A stretch of DNA of 64,000 nucleotides from Takifugu bimaculatus. Lineage: Eukaryota; Chordata; Actinopteri; Tetraodontiformes; Tetraodontidae. The stretch is taken from the NCBI GenBank assembly GCA_004026145.2, contig SWLE01000459.1:12501-76500 (forward strand), read 5' to 3'. Position 1 is the stretch's first letter. Each line of letters begins with the position of its first letter. The translations under genes were made by a program, and so were the position numbers. Under the pieces are notes generated by a model. It was given only the letters and a program-made list of their open reading frames with translations. It was not told the origin of the DNA and searched no databases. Below, one piece after another: positions 1-11,000 of the stretch.

Positions 1-71
1 AGTTCTGGCAGACTGCTGTCGCTGTCGCTGTCGCTCCACTCGTCAGAAGAAGTACTACAGGAACAGCCCAT
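1..71 (-). CDS. 5' end of an MGC-rich acidic protein gene, partial
   Basis: Reading leftward from an ATG at 71, the frame opens with Met-Gly-Cys-Ser-Cys-Ser, then Asp-Glu-Trp and an (Asp-Ser)n run, and leaves the window after about 23 codons. The same start context and acidic run occur in the other orientation at 25803, so this is a paralog. A leading Met-Gly-Cys is the usual context for N-myristoylation with nearby palmitoylation, which would tether the product to membranes; that is inferred from the motif. A pyrimidine-rich tract ending in CAG lies just upstream of the ATG, so the coding exon probably follows a 5' untranslated intron. The gene family is not recognised. Confidence 0.5.
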   Translation of the reverse strand, partial: MGCSCSTSSDEWSDSDSDSSLPE

Positions 72-297
72 CTTCTGCAGCCTGAAGCAGAAACAACAAA
101 AAGCCACTGCCATGACCACACACACTCTAACACTCATGAACAGAACCATTCACTGCTCCCGCCTCATGGAGATAGAGGAAAGTCCCGCCTCGCCCCCTCC
201 CCAGCCCAGACTAGCACAGGTGAGGGGCTCACGCCCCCGCCAGTCATCAGGGCGTGAGCAAGGCCCAGTTAGGCGACAGTTTGAGAGGGGCCGTCAG
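72..297 (-). promoter_or_regulatory. GC-rich 5' flank of the MGC gene, inverted copy
   Basis: This stretch is the reverse complement of sequence at about 25620-25800, with scattered differences. It includes a GC-rich block with GGGGGCGAGGC-type GC boxes and a CACCTG E-box. Conservation between the two copies together with the GC boxes suggests a promoter or 5' UTR. It is interrupted at 298 by a MITE. Confidence 0.4.
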
Positions 298-971
298 TAA
301 GGATGGGCAGATCGATCCTGTGGTATCGATATATCGATACTCACAAGCTACTCATTTGGTATCGATGTTCTTTTATAAATATCGATACTAACTAAAAAAA
401 AATAATTGGGGGTGTATGCATCACTTTCCGCCGTTTTAGATTAGTTACTTAAATTAATATGTGCCAAGACACCCCTATACCTGGCGGCGTACTGAGCTGG
501 CCCATGTCACGTGACAGGAGACAGCGAATGAGCATCAACATGCAACATCGCCCACCGAGCCCACAGTCAACATAAGGCAGAGCCGGGGGAAATAATCAGC
601 CAGAGACGCAATCGTCTTAAAGCAGAAAATGTGAATATGATACGATTTCTGAAAAGCAATCTGAGACTTCAGTAAAGTGTGATGACATATCTCAAGTGCA
701 CTAAAGGTGTGATGGTGTCAGACATTGTTCTAATTATTTTTTTATGGAACAACTGTCTTATGCAGGTTTAAAGGATAAGGAAATCCTAGTAATCAATTGA
801 CCATAATAAATTGTATATAAATGGTCTGTATTTGTCTTAAATGTAATAATATTTTGACTGACAAAAATTGCCAGTAAGAAATTAACGGTATCGGTATCGG
901 GATCGATGAAAATACAAGAAAAAGTATCGGTATCGTATCGAATCCCAAAAGTGTGGTATCGCCCATCCTTA
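298..971. mobile_element. hAT-type MITE, 674 bp
   Basis: The element begins TAAGGATGGGC and ends with its exact inverted complement GCCCATCCTTA. It is flanked on both sides by the same 8-bp word GCCGTCAG (290-297 and 972-979), the target duplication length of the hAT superfamily. Both subterminal parts are full of TATCGAT-like words. There is no transposase frame, so it is non-autonomous. It sits in the inverted MGC gene flank, which the 25.6-kb copy carries uninterrupted. Confidence 0.88.
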
Positions 972-979
972 GCCGTCAG

Positions 980-1595
980 ATGCTACACAAGCCCCGCCCC
1001 CACCTGCTTCGCTGTGACTTGCATCAAACCAGCCTAACCCTCATGTGCACGAGCCCCGCGCACGAGTCTGCACTGACACGAAGAAGCGCAACCACATTAG
1101 CAGAATTGGATTCATATGGAAAACATTTAGACTTTGGTAAAGCTGCCAGCAGAGCTCAACTTGATCCCAACCATCAACTCCCAGTTACTGACCTTTGGAC
1201 CTTTAACGCGTGTGCACGTCAGTATGTAGATTGTCTCTCTTGGAGGGTGATGCTTGGTGGAAGGATCGAAGAATGAGGCGGCAGATCTGATGGTGGTTTC
1301 AGTTCAACCTTTAACGGTTAATGTCTGTAGGTGCAGCAGCAACACTTTAATATGAAGATTTTTTACTTTGAATCAAAGCTTACAACCCAAAATGGCCTTT
1401 TATCTGTGATGACCTCACAAAAAAAATCTCATGCGAAGTATTTAAAGCTGCTGTGCTTCGCATTAAAGCCAAAAACGTAAATGTATGAGTGGGTTAAATC
1501 GCTGCATACATGACGTACTGTAAATCTTGTTCTGAAAATAATTAAATATTGTGATTTTACCCCACCGTGTCCCAAATTATTACCCAAATATTTTG
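980..1595. other. no recognisable gene
   Basis: GC-rich at first (continuing the flank interrupted by the MITE), then AT-rich. A 107-codon frame at 953-1276 starts inside the MITE and has no recognisable domain or codon pattern. Nothing else can be supported here. Confidence 0.5.
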
Positions 1596-1599
1596 CTAT

Positions 1600-3626
1600 G
1601 ATTCTTCTACGATGGCGATGCAACCGTTAAGCATTAAATTGAATGTTAAACAACGGGCAGGGGTAGCAATTCTCGTTGCTCCCCGGCTCAGTGCCTGTAT
1701 ATTGGAGTTTTCCCCGGTGGATGAGAGGGTAGCCTCCTTTTGCCTTCGGGTGGGGGGACGGATCCTGACTGTTGTTTGTGCCTATGGTCCAAACAGCAAT
1801 TCAGCGTATCCACCCTTTTTGGAGTCCTTAGAGGAAGTGCTGGAGGGTGCTCCTTCTGGGGGCTCCCTTGTCCTCCTAGGTGACTTCAATGCTCACGTTG
1901 ACAGCGACAGTGTGACCTGGAGAGGTGTGATTGGGAGGAACGGTCCCCCTGATCTGAACCTGAGTGGTGTTTTGTTATTGGACTTCTGTGCTCATCTCAG
2001 ATTGTCCATAACAAACACCATGTTCAGGCATAAAGGTGTCCACATGTGCACTTGGCACCAGAACGCCTGAGGCTGCAGATCGATGATGGACCTTATGGTC
2101 GTGTCATCGGATTTGCAGCCGCATGTTCTGGACACCCGGGTGAAGAGAGGGGCGGAGCTGTCAACTGATCACCACCTGGTGGTGCGTTGGCTCTGTTGGT
2201 GGGGAAGGATGTCGGACAGACCTGGCCGACCCAAACATATTGTGAGGGCCGTCAGGCTGAAGAAGGAGTCGTATCGGGCCTTTTTGTCCTGTGGGATTCC
2301 TGAGGCAGCAGATAGGTACTGGCAGGCCAAGCGGAGAGCAGCTACGGCGGTTGCCGAGGCAAAGACCCGGGCATGGGAAGAGTTGGATGAGGCCATGGAG
2401 AACGACTTCCTTGACGGCTTCGAAAAGGTTCTGGACCACCATCTGGCATCTGAGGAAGGGGAAGCAGGGCACTGTCAACACTGTGTATAGTGGCGATGGT
2501 GTGCTGCTGACCTCAACTTGGGATATTGTGGATCGGTGGAAGGAATACTTTGAAGACCTCCGTAATACCACCATGCACCTTCCAGTGAGGAAGCAGGGCC
2601 TGTGGACCTGGGAACAGACTCACGTATCTCCGGGGCTGAAGTTGCCGAGGTAGTCAAAAAACTCCTCGGTGGCAAGGCACGAGGGGTGGATGAGATCCGC
2701 CCAGAGTTCCTTAAGGCTCTGGATGTTGTAGGGCTGTCGTGGTTGACTCGACTCTGCAACATCGCGTGGACATCGGGGACGGTGCCGCTGGATTGGCAGA
2801 CCGGAGTGGTAGTCCCTCTTTTTAAGAAGGGGGACCGGAGGGTGTGTTCCAACTATAGGGGGATCACACTCCTCAGCCTCCCTGGTAAGGTCTATTCAGG
2901 GGTACTGGAGAGGAGGGTCCGCCAGATAGTCGAACTTCGGATTCAGGAGGAGCAATGTGGTTTTCGTCCTGGGCGTGGAACAGTGAACCAGCTCTACACC
3001 CTCAGCAGGGTCTTTGAGGGTGCATGGGAGTTTGCCCAACCAGTCCACATGTGTTTTGTGGACTTGGAGAAGGCATTCGACCGTGTCCCTCGGGGGGTCC
3101 TATGGGTCCTTCAAGAGTATGGGGTGCCGGGCCCCCTGATACACACCGTCCACTCCCTGTACGATCGGTGTCAGAGTTTGGTCCACATTGCTGGCAGTAA
3201 GTCGAACTTGTTTCCGGTGAGGGTTGGTCTCCGCCATGGCTGCCCTTTGTCAGTGATTCTGTTCATAACTTTTATGGACAGAATTTCTAGGTGCAGTCAT
3301 GGTGTTGAGGGGGTCCGGCTTGGTGACCTCAGGATCGCGTCTTTGCTCTTTGCAGATGATGTGGTCCTGTTGGCGTCATCGGCCCGTGACCTCCAATGAT
3401 CACTGGATCGGTTTGTGAAGCGGCTGGGATGAAAATCAGCACCTCCAAATCCGAGGCCATGGTTCTCAACCGGAATAAGGTGGAGTGTCTTCTCCGGGTC
3501 AAGGAGGAGATCCTGCCCCAAGTGGAGGCGTTCAAATACCTTGGGGTCTTGTTCACGAGTGAGGGAAGAATGGAGCAGGAGATCGACAGGTGGACTGGTG
3601 CGGTGTCCGCAGTAATGCGGACTCTG
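1600..3626 (+). pseudogene. RTE-like LINE, degenerate endonuclease-reverse transcriptase
   Basis: Conceptual translation gives an APE-type endonuclease (LLGDFNAHV near 1875, STDHHLVV near 2160) followed by a reverse transcriptase (KKGDRRVCSNYRGI near 2825, QCGFRPGRGT near 2955, the catalytic block LLFADDVVLLAS near 3345). The open stretches 1567-2070, 2083-2490, 2602-3399 and 3396-3917 lie in different frames, joined by stops near 2068 and 3397 and frameshifts near 2470, so no active protein is made. The sequence type is the one often annotated in fish as RTE/RTE-X-like; the clade is from memory. The 3' end is replaced by a microsatellite just after the conserved EGRMEQEIDR region. Confidence 0.8.
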
Positions 3627-3664
3627 CAGTCAGTCAGTCAGTCAGTCAGTCAGTCAGTCAGTCA

Positions 3665-3705
<41 letters not shown>

Positions 3706-3907
3706 TCAGTCAGTCAGTCAGTCAGTCAGTCAGTCAGTCAGTCAGTCAGCCAGCCAGCCAGCCAGCCAGTCAGTCAGTCAGTCAGCCAGCCAGCCAGCCA
3801 GTCAGTCAGTCAGCCAGCCAGCCAGCCAGCCGGTCGGTCGGTCGGTCGGTCGGTCAGTCAGTCAGTCAATCCATCAGTCAGTCAGTCAGCCAGCAAGCCA
3901 GCCAGCC
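3627..3907. repeat. (CAGT)n/(CAGC)n/(CGGT)n microsatellite
   Basis: About 280 bp of tetranucleotide repeat begins directly at the broken 3' end of the LINE. It switches between blocks of CAGT, CAGC and CGGT. It reads open in several frames as Ser-Val-Ser-Gln or Pro-Ala-Ser-Gln, which is an artefact of the period. Confidence 0.95.
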
Positions 3908-4000
3908 ACCCACCTGATTCAGCTGTCTGTCAGACCTCCAGTCAGCCAGCCAGCCAGCCACCCACCTGATTCAGCTGTCTGTCAGACCTCCAGTCAGCCA
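3897..4000. repeat. two copies of a 52-bp tandem unit
   Basis: The phrase CCCACCTGATTCAGCTGTCT recurs at 3909 and 3961 with identical following sequence, giving a period of 52 bp immediately downstream of the tetranucleotide tract. Confidence 0.85.
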
Positions 4001-4449
4001 CTGGGTAAAGAAAGCTGCCTTTAATCTGCAGTCTAGAAGAATTCAGAGGGATTCAAATGTGCCAGGATGAAGAAAATCTCCCCTCTGAATGTGTTGTGCA
4101 GATGAAGCTGAAGGCAGCGATCTTCATCATGTGGAGGGGACAAATGATCATCCAGTTGATGAATCTGGAGAGGCCAGCGGTAAGTCAGAAGCCTCAGAGA
4201 GAAAAGTGTCTCTCAGCTCTATTTGCTGCTCGTCAGCAGGGGCAGTAGAAGAGGACCAAGTCCGACAGTTTCCAGTGGATGCACATTTACTTTCTTTTCT
4301 CTTTTCATCTGGAGAATGTCCATATATTTGACACAGACAGTCTTTAAATCAGATGATCTCCTGAGTCAAAGACAGGAACACAACAACATGATTAAAGGTT
4401 TAATCAGAAGCATTTAGAAGCACCTGACTGACGTGTGATACCCTTTTCT
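4001..4449 (+). other. unassigned region, possible exon relic
   Basis: A plus-strand frame at 4089-4331 reads as an acidic, Ser/Glu-rich stretch that looks more protein-like than its surroundings, but no start context, splice pair or family is recognisable. Otherwise featureless. Confidence 0.2.
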
Positions 4450-4737
4450 TCAGAACTCTGCCTGCCAGTATGTGGATGAAGGTTTTCTCTCCATGACAGC
4501 TGTCAAAGGTTGGACTTTACTTCTGTCTTTCAGTTTATTAAGTTCATCTGTTTTGTTCACTCTAACATGAATATTTGATGCTCTTCCAAACTTCATGTTA
4601 TCCAGCAGCTGTATTGTCATGACAACAGAGGACAACACAGCTGAAACAAGTCTTCTATCATCATCATCATCATCACCAGCAGCAGTTTGATGACTTTTAC
4701 CAGTGAATCTATCAAGCTTTACTTCTGTTGTTGCCAT
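4450..4737 (-). CDS. hypothetical 95-residue ORF
   Basis: An intact frame starts in a good Kozak context (ACCATGG) at 4737. Its amino-acid composition is ordinary: MATTEVKLDRF at the N-terminus, an Asp run from a (TCA)n tract at residues 22-27, then a Leu/Val-rich segment. A TATAAATA word lies about 35 bp upstream but on the opposite strand. The protein is not recognised, and no splice sites or homologous copy are visible elsewhere in the window. It could be a small gene, a first exon, or chance. Confidence 0.25.
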   Translation of the reverse strand: MATTEVKLDRFTGKSHQTAAGDDDDDDRRLVSAVLSSVVMTIQLLDNMKFGRASNIHVRVNKTDELNKLKDRSKVQPLTAVMERKPSSTYWQAEF

Positions 4738-4929
4738 GGTGATTTTGAAGCTGATGATTTGTTTGATTGACAGCTATAAATAAACAGTTGCATCATCTTC
4801 TGGTCTTCATTTGATCATATACTAGCAGATTCAAAAATAAAGAACAACTGCTGAATCCTGATGGTCAACGCATGGACCCAGGCTCATTTAGAGGACTCAG
4901 ACAGGAGCTGAATGTGACCTGGCAAAAGG

Positions 4930-5090
4930 GTTAGCAAAAGTGGCTATTGTGTCCTTCAGTCCAGATGGGTGATGCAGTGAGTCAGTCTTTCAAATGAACC
5001 CAAGCACATGTTTTGGTTGAGGGTTAGTTAATAAATTGGAGTGATATATTGTTGCCATGAGGAATATGATCATTAATATGGGCAGGAGGG
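4930..5090 (-). mobile_element. L2-type LINE endonuclease fragment
   Basis: This stretch matches, with gaps, the endonuclease part of the L2 element at about 30670-30835 in the same orientation. Shared words include TCTTTCAAATGAAC, CATGTTTTGGT and TTGGAGTGAT. It is a short degraded relic. The following 200 bp (5090-5285) contain nothing recognisable. Confidence 0.65.
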
Positions 5091-5284
5091 TTAGGACGCA
5101 ATACGTTAGCCAACGGAAGCTCCACTCTCCCAACTAAATGCTGGTTCACCTGTCTTTGTATTGATCCAGGAACCATAAGGAGATCATTGGATAAAGACCA
5201 ATGAGAATTCAGGAAAGGAAGGTCAATGAATAACATTTCTCTAATCCTTGATTAACTGATTATAGTTATTACACATAAGTGATT

Positions 5285-6830
5285 CAATTTTTCAATTCAA
5301 TTCAATCTTTATTTATATGGCACTTTTCATACACTGGGTAGCACAAAGTGCCTCACAAAGGATAAAAACAACAAAGAGAAACAAGAGAATCAAGAAAAAG
5401 GACACACACACAGATACACACACACACACATGCATACACAAAATCAAACACACACACAAACAAGCTGAGACATGGCTGGGCACCGAGACCTGAGGCGAAG
5501 GAGACGCCACCTTTGGAGGCCCACCAGGCCGAGGGAGGTCACGGTCCGTGACCACAGGTGGTACCGCCACAAAGACCACCCTGACCCGGACAGACCTGAG
5601 GCTCCACACCAAAGCACAGAGCCCCCTAACCACCCAGGCCAGAGCTGTCCACGGGACAGCACCCCTAGTGGTAGACCGGAAACATCTCCCAGCCTGGCAG
5701 GCCCCCATGAGGAAACACCATGAGGAAACACTGGAGCTAAAAACTGAAGGACTGAAACAGGAAATGGGATAAAAGGTGTAAAAGCTAAAAACTGAGAAAC
5801 TAAGAACTGAGGGAGTAAAACAGTAAAGGTATCAAGTAACATAAGGATAAGACATAAAAAGCATGAGAACATAAAAGAAATTAAAAATAATCAGAAAATC
5901 AGTTAAAGGCCTGATTAAAAAGGTGTGTCTTGAGCCTCTTTTTAAAAATCTCAGCAGCCTCTGCGGCCCTGAGGTTCTCCGGCAGGCTGTTCCACAGTCA
6001 GGGACCAGAATAACTGAAGGCCGCTTCCCCGTGCGTTTTAGAGCTTACATGTGGGATGGTTAAAAGGCCGGTGCCGGAGGACCTCAGAGTCCGCGAGGGT
6101 TGATAGAATAAAAGCATGTCGGATAAATAAGTTGGGCCAAGACCATTAAGACATTTAAAAACGAATAAAAGAACCTTCAAATCGATCCTGAAACGCACGG
6201 GTAGCCAATGCAGCGATTCTAAAACCGGTGTGATGTGCTCCCGCCCTCTGGTCCTCGTCAGCACCCGTGCAGCTGAGTTTTGTAATAATTGTAGGTTAGA
6301 GATGCTCTTTTTGGGAAGACCAGAGAGCAGGGCATTACAATAATCTAGACCACAAGAGATAAAAGCGTGCATCAGCACCTCCGTGCTGGCCTGAGAGAGA
6401 AACGGGCGGACTCTGGCTATATTCTTCAGGTGGTAAAAACCCACCTTTGTTATGTTTTTGATGTGTGGGATGAAACTAAGCTCAGAGTCAAAGATCACAC
6501 CCAGATTTCTTACACATTGAGATGGTTTAAAATCCTTTAATTTTGGTACAAGTTTCTCTCTATGACCTTCAGGGCCAATAACTAAGACCTCTGTTTGGTC
6601 CTGGTTGAGCTGTAGGAAGTTTTCTGCCATCCATGACTGGATATCTAGAATACAGTTAAAAAGGGCATCAACTGGCCCTGTGTCACCAGGAGCCACGGCG
6701 ATGTACAGCTGCGTATCGTCAGCATAGCTGTGGAAGCTGATGCCGTGGCTCCTGATGACGTCCCCAAGAGGAAGCATGTAAAGATTAAAAAGGGTTGGAC
6801 CTAAGATTGACCCTTGGGGAACGACCACAA
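5285..6830 (-). mobile_element. 5'-truncated L2-clade LINE, reverse transcriptase C-half and 3' UTR
   Basis: The minus-strand frame 5998-6828 opens at VPQGSILGPTLF, contains the catalytic HSYADDTQLY block and continues through LDYCNALLSGLP and LHWLPV. After one in-frame stop at about 5998 the frame resumes with LWNSLPENLRAAE and ends at 5899. About 600 bp of 3' UTR follow, ending in a short (ATTCA)n run near 5285-5310, the repetitive tail expected of L2/CR1-type elements. The element is 5'-truncated at about 6830, exactly where the NLR duplication unit begins. The internal stop makes it inactive. Confidence 0.85.
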
Positions 6831-6835
6831 CCTCC

Positions 6836-7829
6836 TATCTTTAGTGTTGCTGCGCCAACTGGTGGTCTTTTGGGTTGAGGATAACGGTGATCTATATGTA
6901 GCTATATGTAGCTATAGCGTCATTGGCCTCCACTCCAGCCACTCCTGGTAGTTCCTCAAAAACACTGAGTTTCTAGTGGATGCACAATCTGTGGAAGCCA
7001 ACATAGAAACTTCTGAAGAGCCAAAGTTCTTGCAACAAAAATATAGTCCCCAATTAGGTTATTTTGTTATCACACGACCCCGTCCCCATTATCTTAAGAG
7101 AATATAAAAGAATGAGTGGAGACAGAAGAGAGAATGAGACGTTTTTGGCGCGTGTCGCTCTTGATTTTGTGTTTGTTTTTGCAGTAAACTTAAAGGAGGC
7201 CTTTTCACTTTATGTTTGATTCCATTTAAGCTGATATTCCATTCTTGACATCTTTAAATTTACAGTATTCATGGGAGATTTATTTGGTCATTTTGCTTCT
7301 TTTTATTTCCTATTTCCCACATTTATTCATAGTTTTTATTAGACTGCAATGAATCCTATAACATTGAACAGACTGACTAAAGTCAAATGACCTGTGGTTC
7401 CCACCGATAGCCGTCATTCTGATGGGTTTTTGCTGGCTGCAGCTGAAATATTCCAATGCTCCATGTCACAGAGACAGTAAATACTAAACCCTAAAGATTC
7501 TGAAGGCATGATGTAAAATAGTAACGTATAATACAGACATTTGAAGAGACAATTAAGAGAATGTTTCCATGCTTCTAAGAGTGGGCGAGGAGCCATTTAG
7601 AACTTTATAAAGATGCATTGTGTGATACCAGGAACTAATTTAACTTCAAGGCGAAGCTGCTTCTGCTTTGTCGACCATTGACTGATCTCCTGAAAGTCCA
7701 CCAGCGCTTTTTAAAAACTGAATTTTTCATCTATGGAGGGAGTAGACGGCAGATGTTTCCACAGATGCTCTTCACCAGTGGTCAGTGAGTGATGCAGCAG
7801 ATGAGCGGGAGTTGACTGGCTTCAACCAG
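6836..7829 (-). other. 3' UTR and downstream flank of NLR copy A
   Basis: No gene. TTTATT words (AATAAA on the minus strand) at 7270-7330 are candidate polyadenylation signals for the NLR transcript. A 60-codon minus frame at 7414-7596 is kept in all three copies, but lies downstream of the NLR stop and has no recognisable domain. Confidence 0.5.
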
Positions 7830-8010
7830 CTACTGTCTCAATGTCTCCAGCCCATAGTCTGGATTCTCTACGAGATCAGAAAGCAGCTTCACTCCTGAAC
7901 CCTGCAGCTGGTTCTTACTCAGGTCCAGTTCTCTGAGATGGGAGGGATTGGACCTCAGCGCCGAGGCCAGAGAGTCACAGCTGATCTCTGATAAGCTGCA
8001 GTCCCATAAT
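7830..8010 (-). other. terminal LRR exon, copy A
   Basis: 181 bp to the TAG. Variable positions read LWDCSL and LDLSKNQLQGSG. The tail is LVENPDYGLETLRQ then stop, with no B30.2 exon following. Confidence 0.85.
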
Positions 8011-11000
8011 CTAAATAAAGAAGGGAAACTTTTATAAGGTTATAAGTGAAACCAGTATTCATCTGAAAGGTTAATCAAAGACATGATCTGTAAATATTTA
8101 ATTTAGTTACAGGTTAAAAAATGATAGTAATATGTAATTACCACAATTCCAACCTCTGAGGTTTGCACTGTTCCAAAGGAGAATATATATTGTTCTGGCC
8201 CTCACTCTTCCCAAGTTCTCCCCACCTCTTTCCCTCCCATCTCATCATGGAGATCCATCTCACCTGTGGCTCATCTTTAAAGGCACAACCTGTCTTAGAT
8301 GACTTCCTGTCTCCCTCACCATCTCCCTCCTCGTTGGCTGGTGTCTACCAGGCACCCTCACCTAGTTTTGTCTAATTTTGGTTACCATCTGTCGGCTTTT
8401 TCATTGTCCTTAAATCAATTTATCATGAATAAGTGGTCCCCGTGTGGCCCTCCCTCCTGAAGGAACTGGGCACAACACACACACTCAGAAAGTGTGAGGA
8501 CCCTCGGATGGAATAATGGACATTTTTGAGAATGGTGTTTACCTCAGAGTTTCCAGTCGGCAGTTTGGAAAGTGGAGAAAACCACAGAGCAGCTTCACTC
8601 CTGAATCCTGCAGCTGGTTCTGACTCAGGTCCAGTTCTCTGAGATGGGAGGGATTGGACCTCAGCGCCGAGGCCAGAGAGCCACAGCTGATCTCTGATAA
8701 CCTGCAGTTAATCAATCTGAAAAATGCAGGATGAGGTTATACGGTGCAGGGCTGCATGTTATCTGCGTCAGTACTAAACCTATGTTAGTTCTTAGTTGGG
8801 TCAGACCTGAATTCACGATATTCCAAGGAATTTTTTTAATGTGGTGCATCACAGCAGTGTTGAGAACAGCCTCACTTCACCATCTTAGCAGCTGGTATAT
8901 AGGTAGAAAAATGAAGACTGACCTGAGCCTCTCCAGTTTACAGTTTGGACTCTCCAGTCCAGAACAGAGCCGCTTCACTCCTGAAACCTGCAACGGGTTG
9001 GAGCTCAGCTCCAGAACCCTCAGATGGGAGTGGTTGGACTTCAGAGCTGAGGCCACAGAATCACAGCAGGTCTCTGATAAACTGCAGCTCCTTAGTCTAA
9101 AATAACAATTATTTTGAGAGAAGACAAATAAAAATCAACATGTACCAGAGCAAAACACAGCTTACAAGCAACAAACCTCTGGTCCTGCACCGGCTTATCT
9201 GCCGTATGTTCCTATTTTGGGTTCTTTCAGGGCGGTTGGACAAGATCTACACCGTATGTAAAGTGTGTGTAGGTCAAAATACCTTCCAAGTTTGTGAGAC
9301 CACATTTCTCAATAGCACTCAACTCTTGTCAGGAGTTGGGACAAAGCGACCCACTCCTGATAGCTTGTGGGCGATGCTGCAGCGACCCTAGCAATCCCTA
9401 CACTCTCTGGTGAAACCAAATCAAAGGTTTTAGACACTGCTGGATGCTGGAAGGGTGGCTATAGTCTGGACGCATCGTTCCCCTGACTGCACATTTCTCC
9501 AACAATGATTGGCAGCTGGTGTCACTTGTTCTCCAGATGAGAGAAGGAAAGAGAGCCCCCCCACAGTGTGTTTGATTGCCCCACTGCAAGCTCAATGCTG
9601 CCAGAAAACATTGCAGGAGCATCAATTCCCCTCAGGGCATCAACAAGGACCTCAGGAAAAGGTGCAGCTGCCACCTACTAGAGACAAGCACACTGAGCTG
9701 AGATTCAAAGCCCTCTCCTCCCAAGAGAAGAGCTTGTTTGTTGGAGGCTCTTCTGGGCGATACCTGGTGCCACAGCTCCAGCTCAGCCCGTCTCTGGAGC
9801 TGAGGTGGAGCTTAGCAAGTTTCATGGTTCTCCACCACTTCCTCTCGCTGAGGACCTTCTCAGCTGGTGGTTTCTGCTCCACCTTCCAAGTTGAGCAGGT
9901 GATACTTCTGCATTCCTGCCACCAGGGTCTCTGCAGAAAGAGTCTTCTCTACTGTTTTATATTAGATTGTAGAAAATTAGGATTTTTGGTTGATGTCTTA
10001 GATGTTGTTGACTAAGAGCAGGTTTTTCTTTAATAACATAGAAAGATTCGATGAGAAGAGCAAATGTATTATTTTATGAGCTACTTCCACTACTATTATA
10101 TACACATACTTCCATATTGTCTTAGATTGCAAGCTGCATTTATTGCATCGTTCTTAGAAAGTCATATTTGTGAGGAGAAAAACTCAAATAAGGTCATTTT
10201 CTTTAATGACCATTACAACAGAAGGAGGCGATGAACAAACAGATTTATCTAAAAATGTGTGAAAACTTATGGATGGAAACCTTTTTAAAATGGTTGCATT
10301 GTGTAGAATCGGTGTAGAATCAACTTGTTGACTTCTGATTTGGACTCCAATGGAAGTGAGGTGCAACAATTGTGGATGCTGAAAGCTTCAGATCTTCATG
10401 AAGGTTTCTGTGGTTGGACTGACCTGCTGCCCCTTTAAGAGGGAGGCAGGTTTGGGCTTCTGGCTGGAATGAAGCCACCTCAGATGAGAATGACTGCAGG
10501 CTTTCGGTACCAAGGTTTAACAGGGCGCTCACTTCACACTTGGGCTTTTCTCTTTTTTGGGATGGCTTTTCTCAGGAGAGAAGGGGCATGGCACACTGCA
10601 GCAGCTTTCTTTTTGGGTTTGCTAGTTTTCCTTCTGATCTTTAAAAGACAGGAAGAACCATTTTTGATTGGTCTGAATGTTTGGGCGGTTTTGTGGCCAG
10701 CCTAAAATAAAACAAGACAAATCTACAACTGATACTTCCTTTCTAGTCATTGATGACCATCCTCACATGGGACAGATTTCCACAACCAATTTAATACTGC
10801 AAATCTGTCCTGTGTGGTCTTTTTTCTGAGAACTGTAACACTACGTTTATAACAAAGATCAAACATGGAAACAGTTATTGTCTAACTAGTTACACCTGGG
10901 AAAGTACTGGATCATCTCTGACTGACCTGAGAGTCTCCAGCTTACAGAGAGGATCCTGGAGAGCACCACAGAGCAGCTTCACTCCTGGATCCTTCAGCTT

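Noticed and set aside
953..1276. 107-codon ORF
   Set aside because: Begins inside the MITE terminus and shows no recognisable domain.
3396..4024. Long Ser/Gln-rich ORFs over the microsatellite
   Set aside because: Frames are open only because the tetranucleotide repeats (12-bp codon period) lack stop codons; residues mirror the repeat.
5472..5772. Basic Pro/Arg-rich plus-strand ORFs
   Set aside because: They fall in the 3' UTR of the L2 LINE on the opposite strand.
7414..7596. 60-codon ORF present in all three copies (also 35419, 59003)
   Set aside because: Lies in the NLR 3' UTR, has no domain, and duplicates are too similar for conservation to mean anything.
10469..10705. 78-codon ORF with a hydrophobic helix kept in all three NLR copies (also 39539, 63139)
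   Set aside because: Nearly all differences among copies change the amino acid (Arg/Cys, Arg/Ser, Leu/Phe, Gln/Lys), so no sign of protein-level constraint; persistence is explained by recent duplication.
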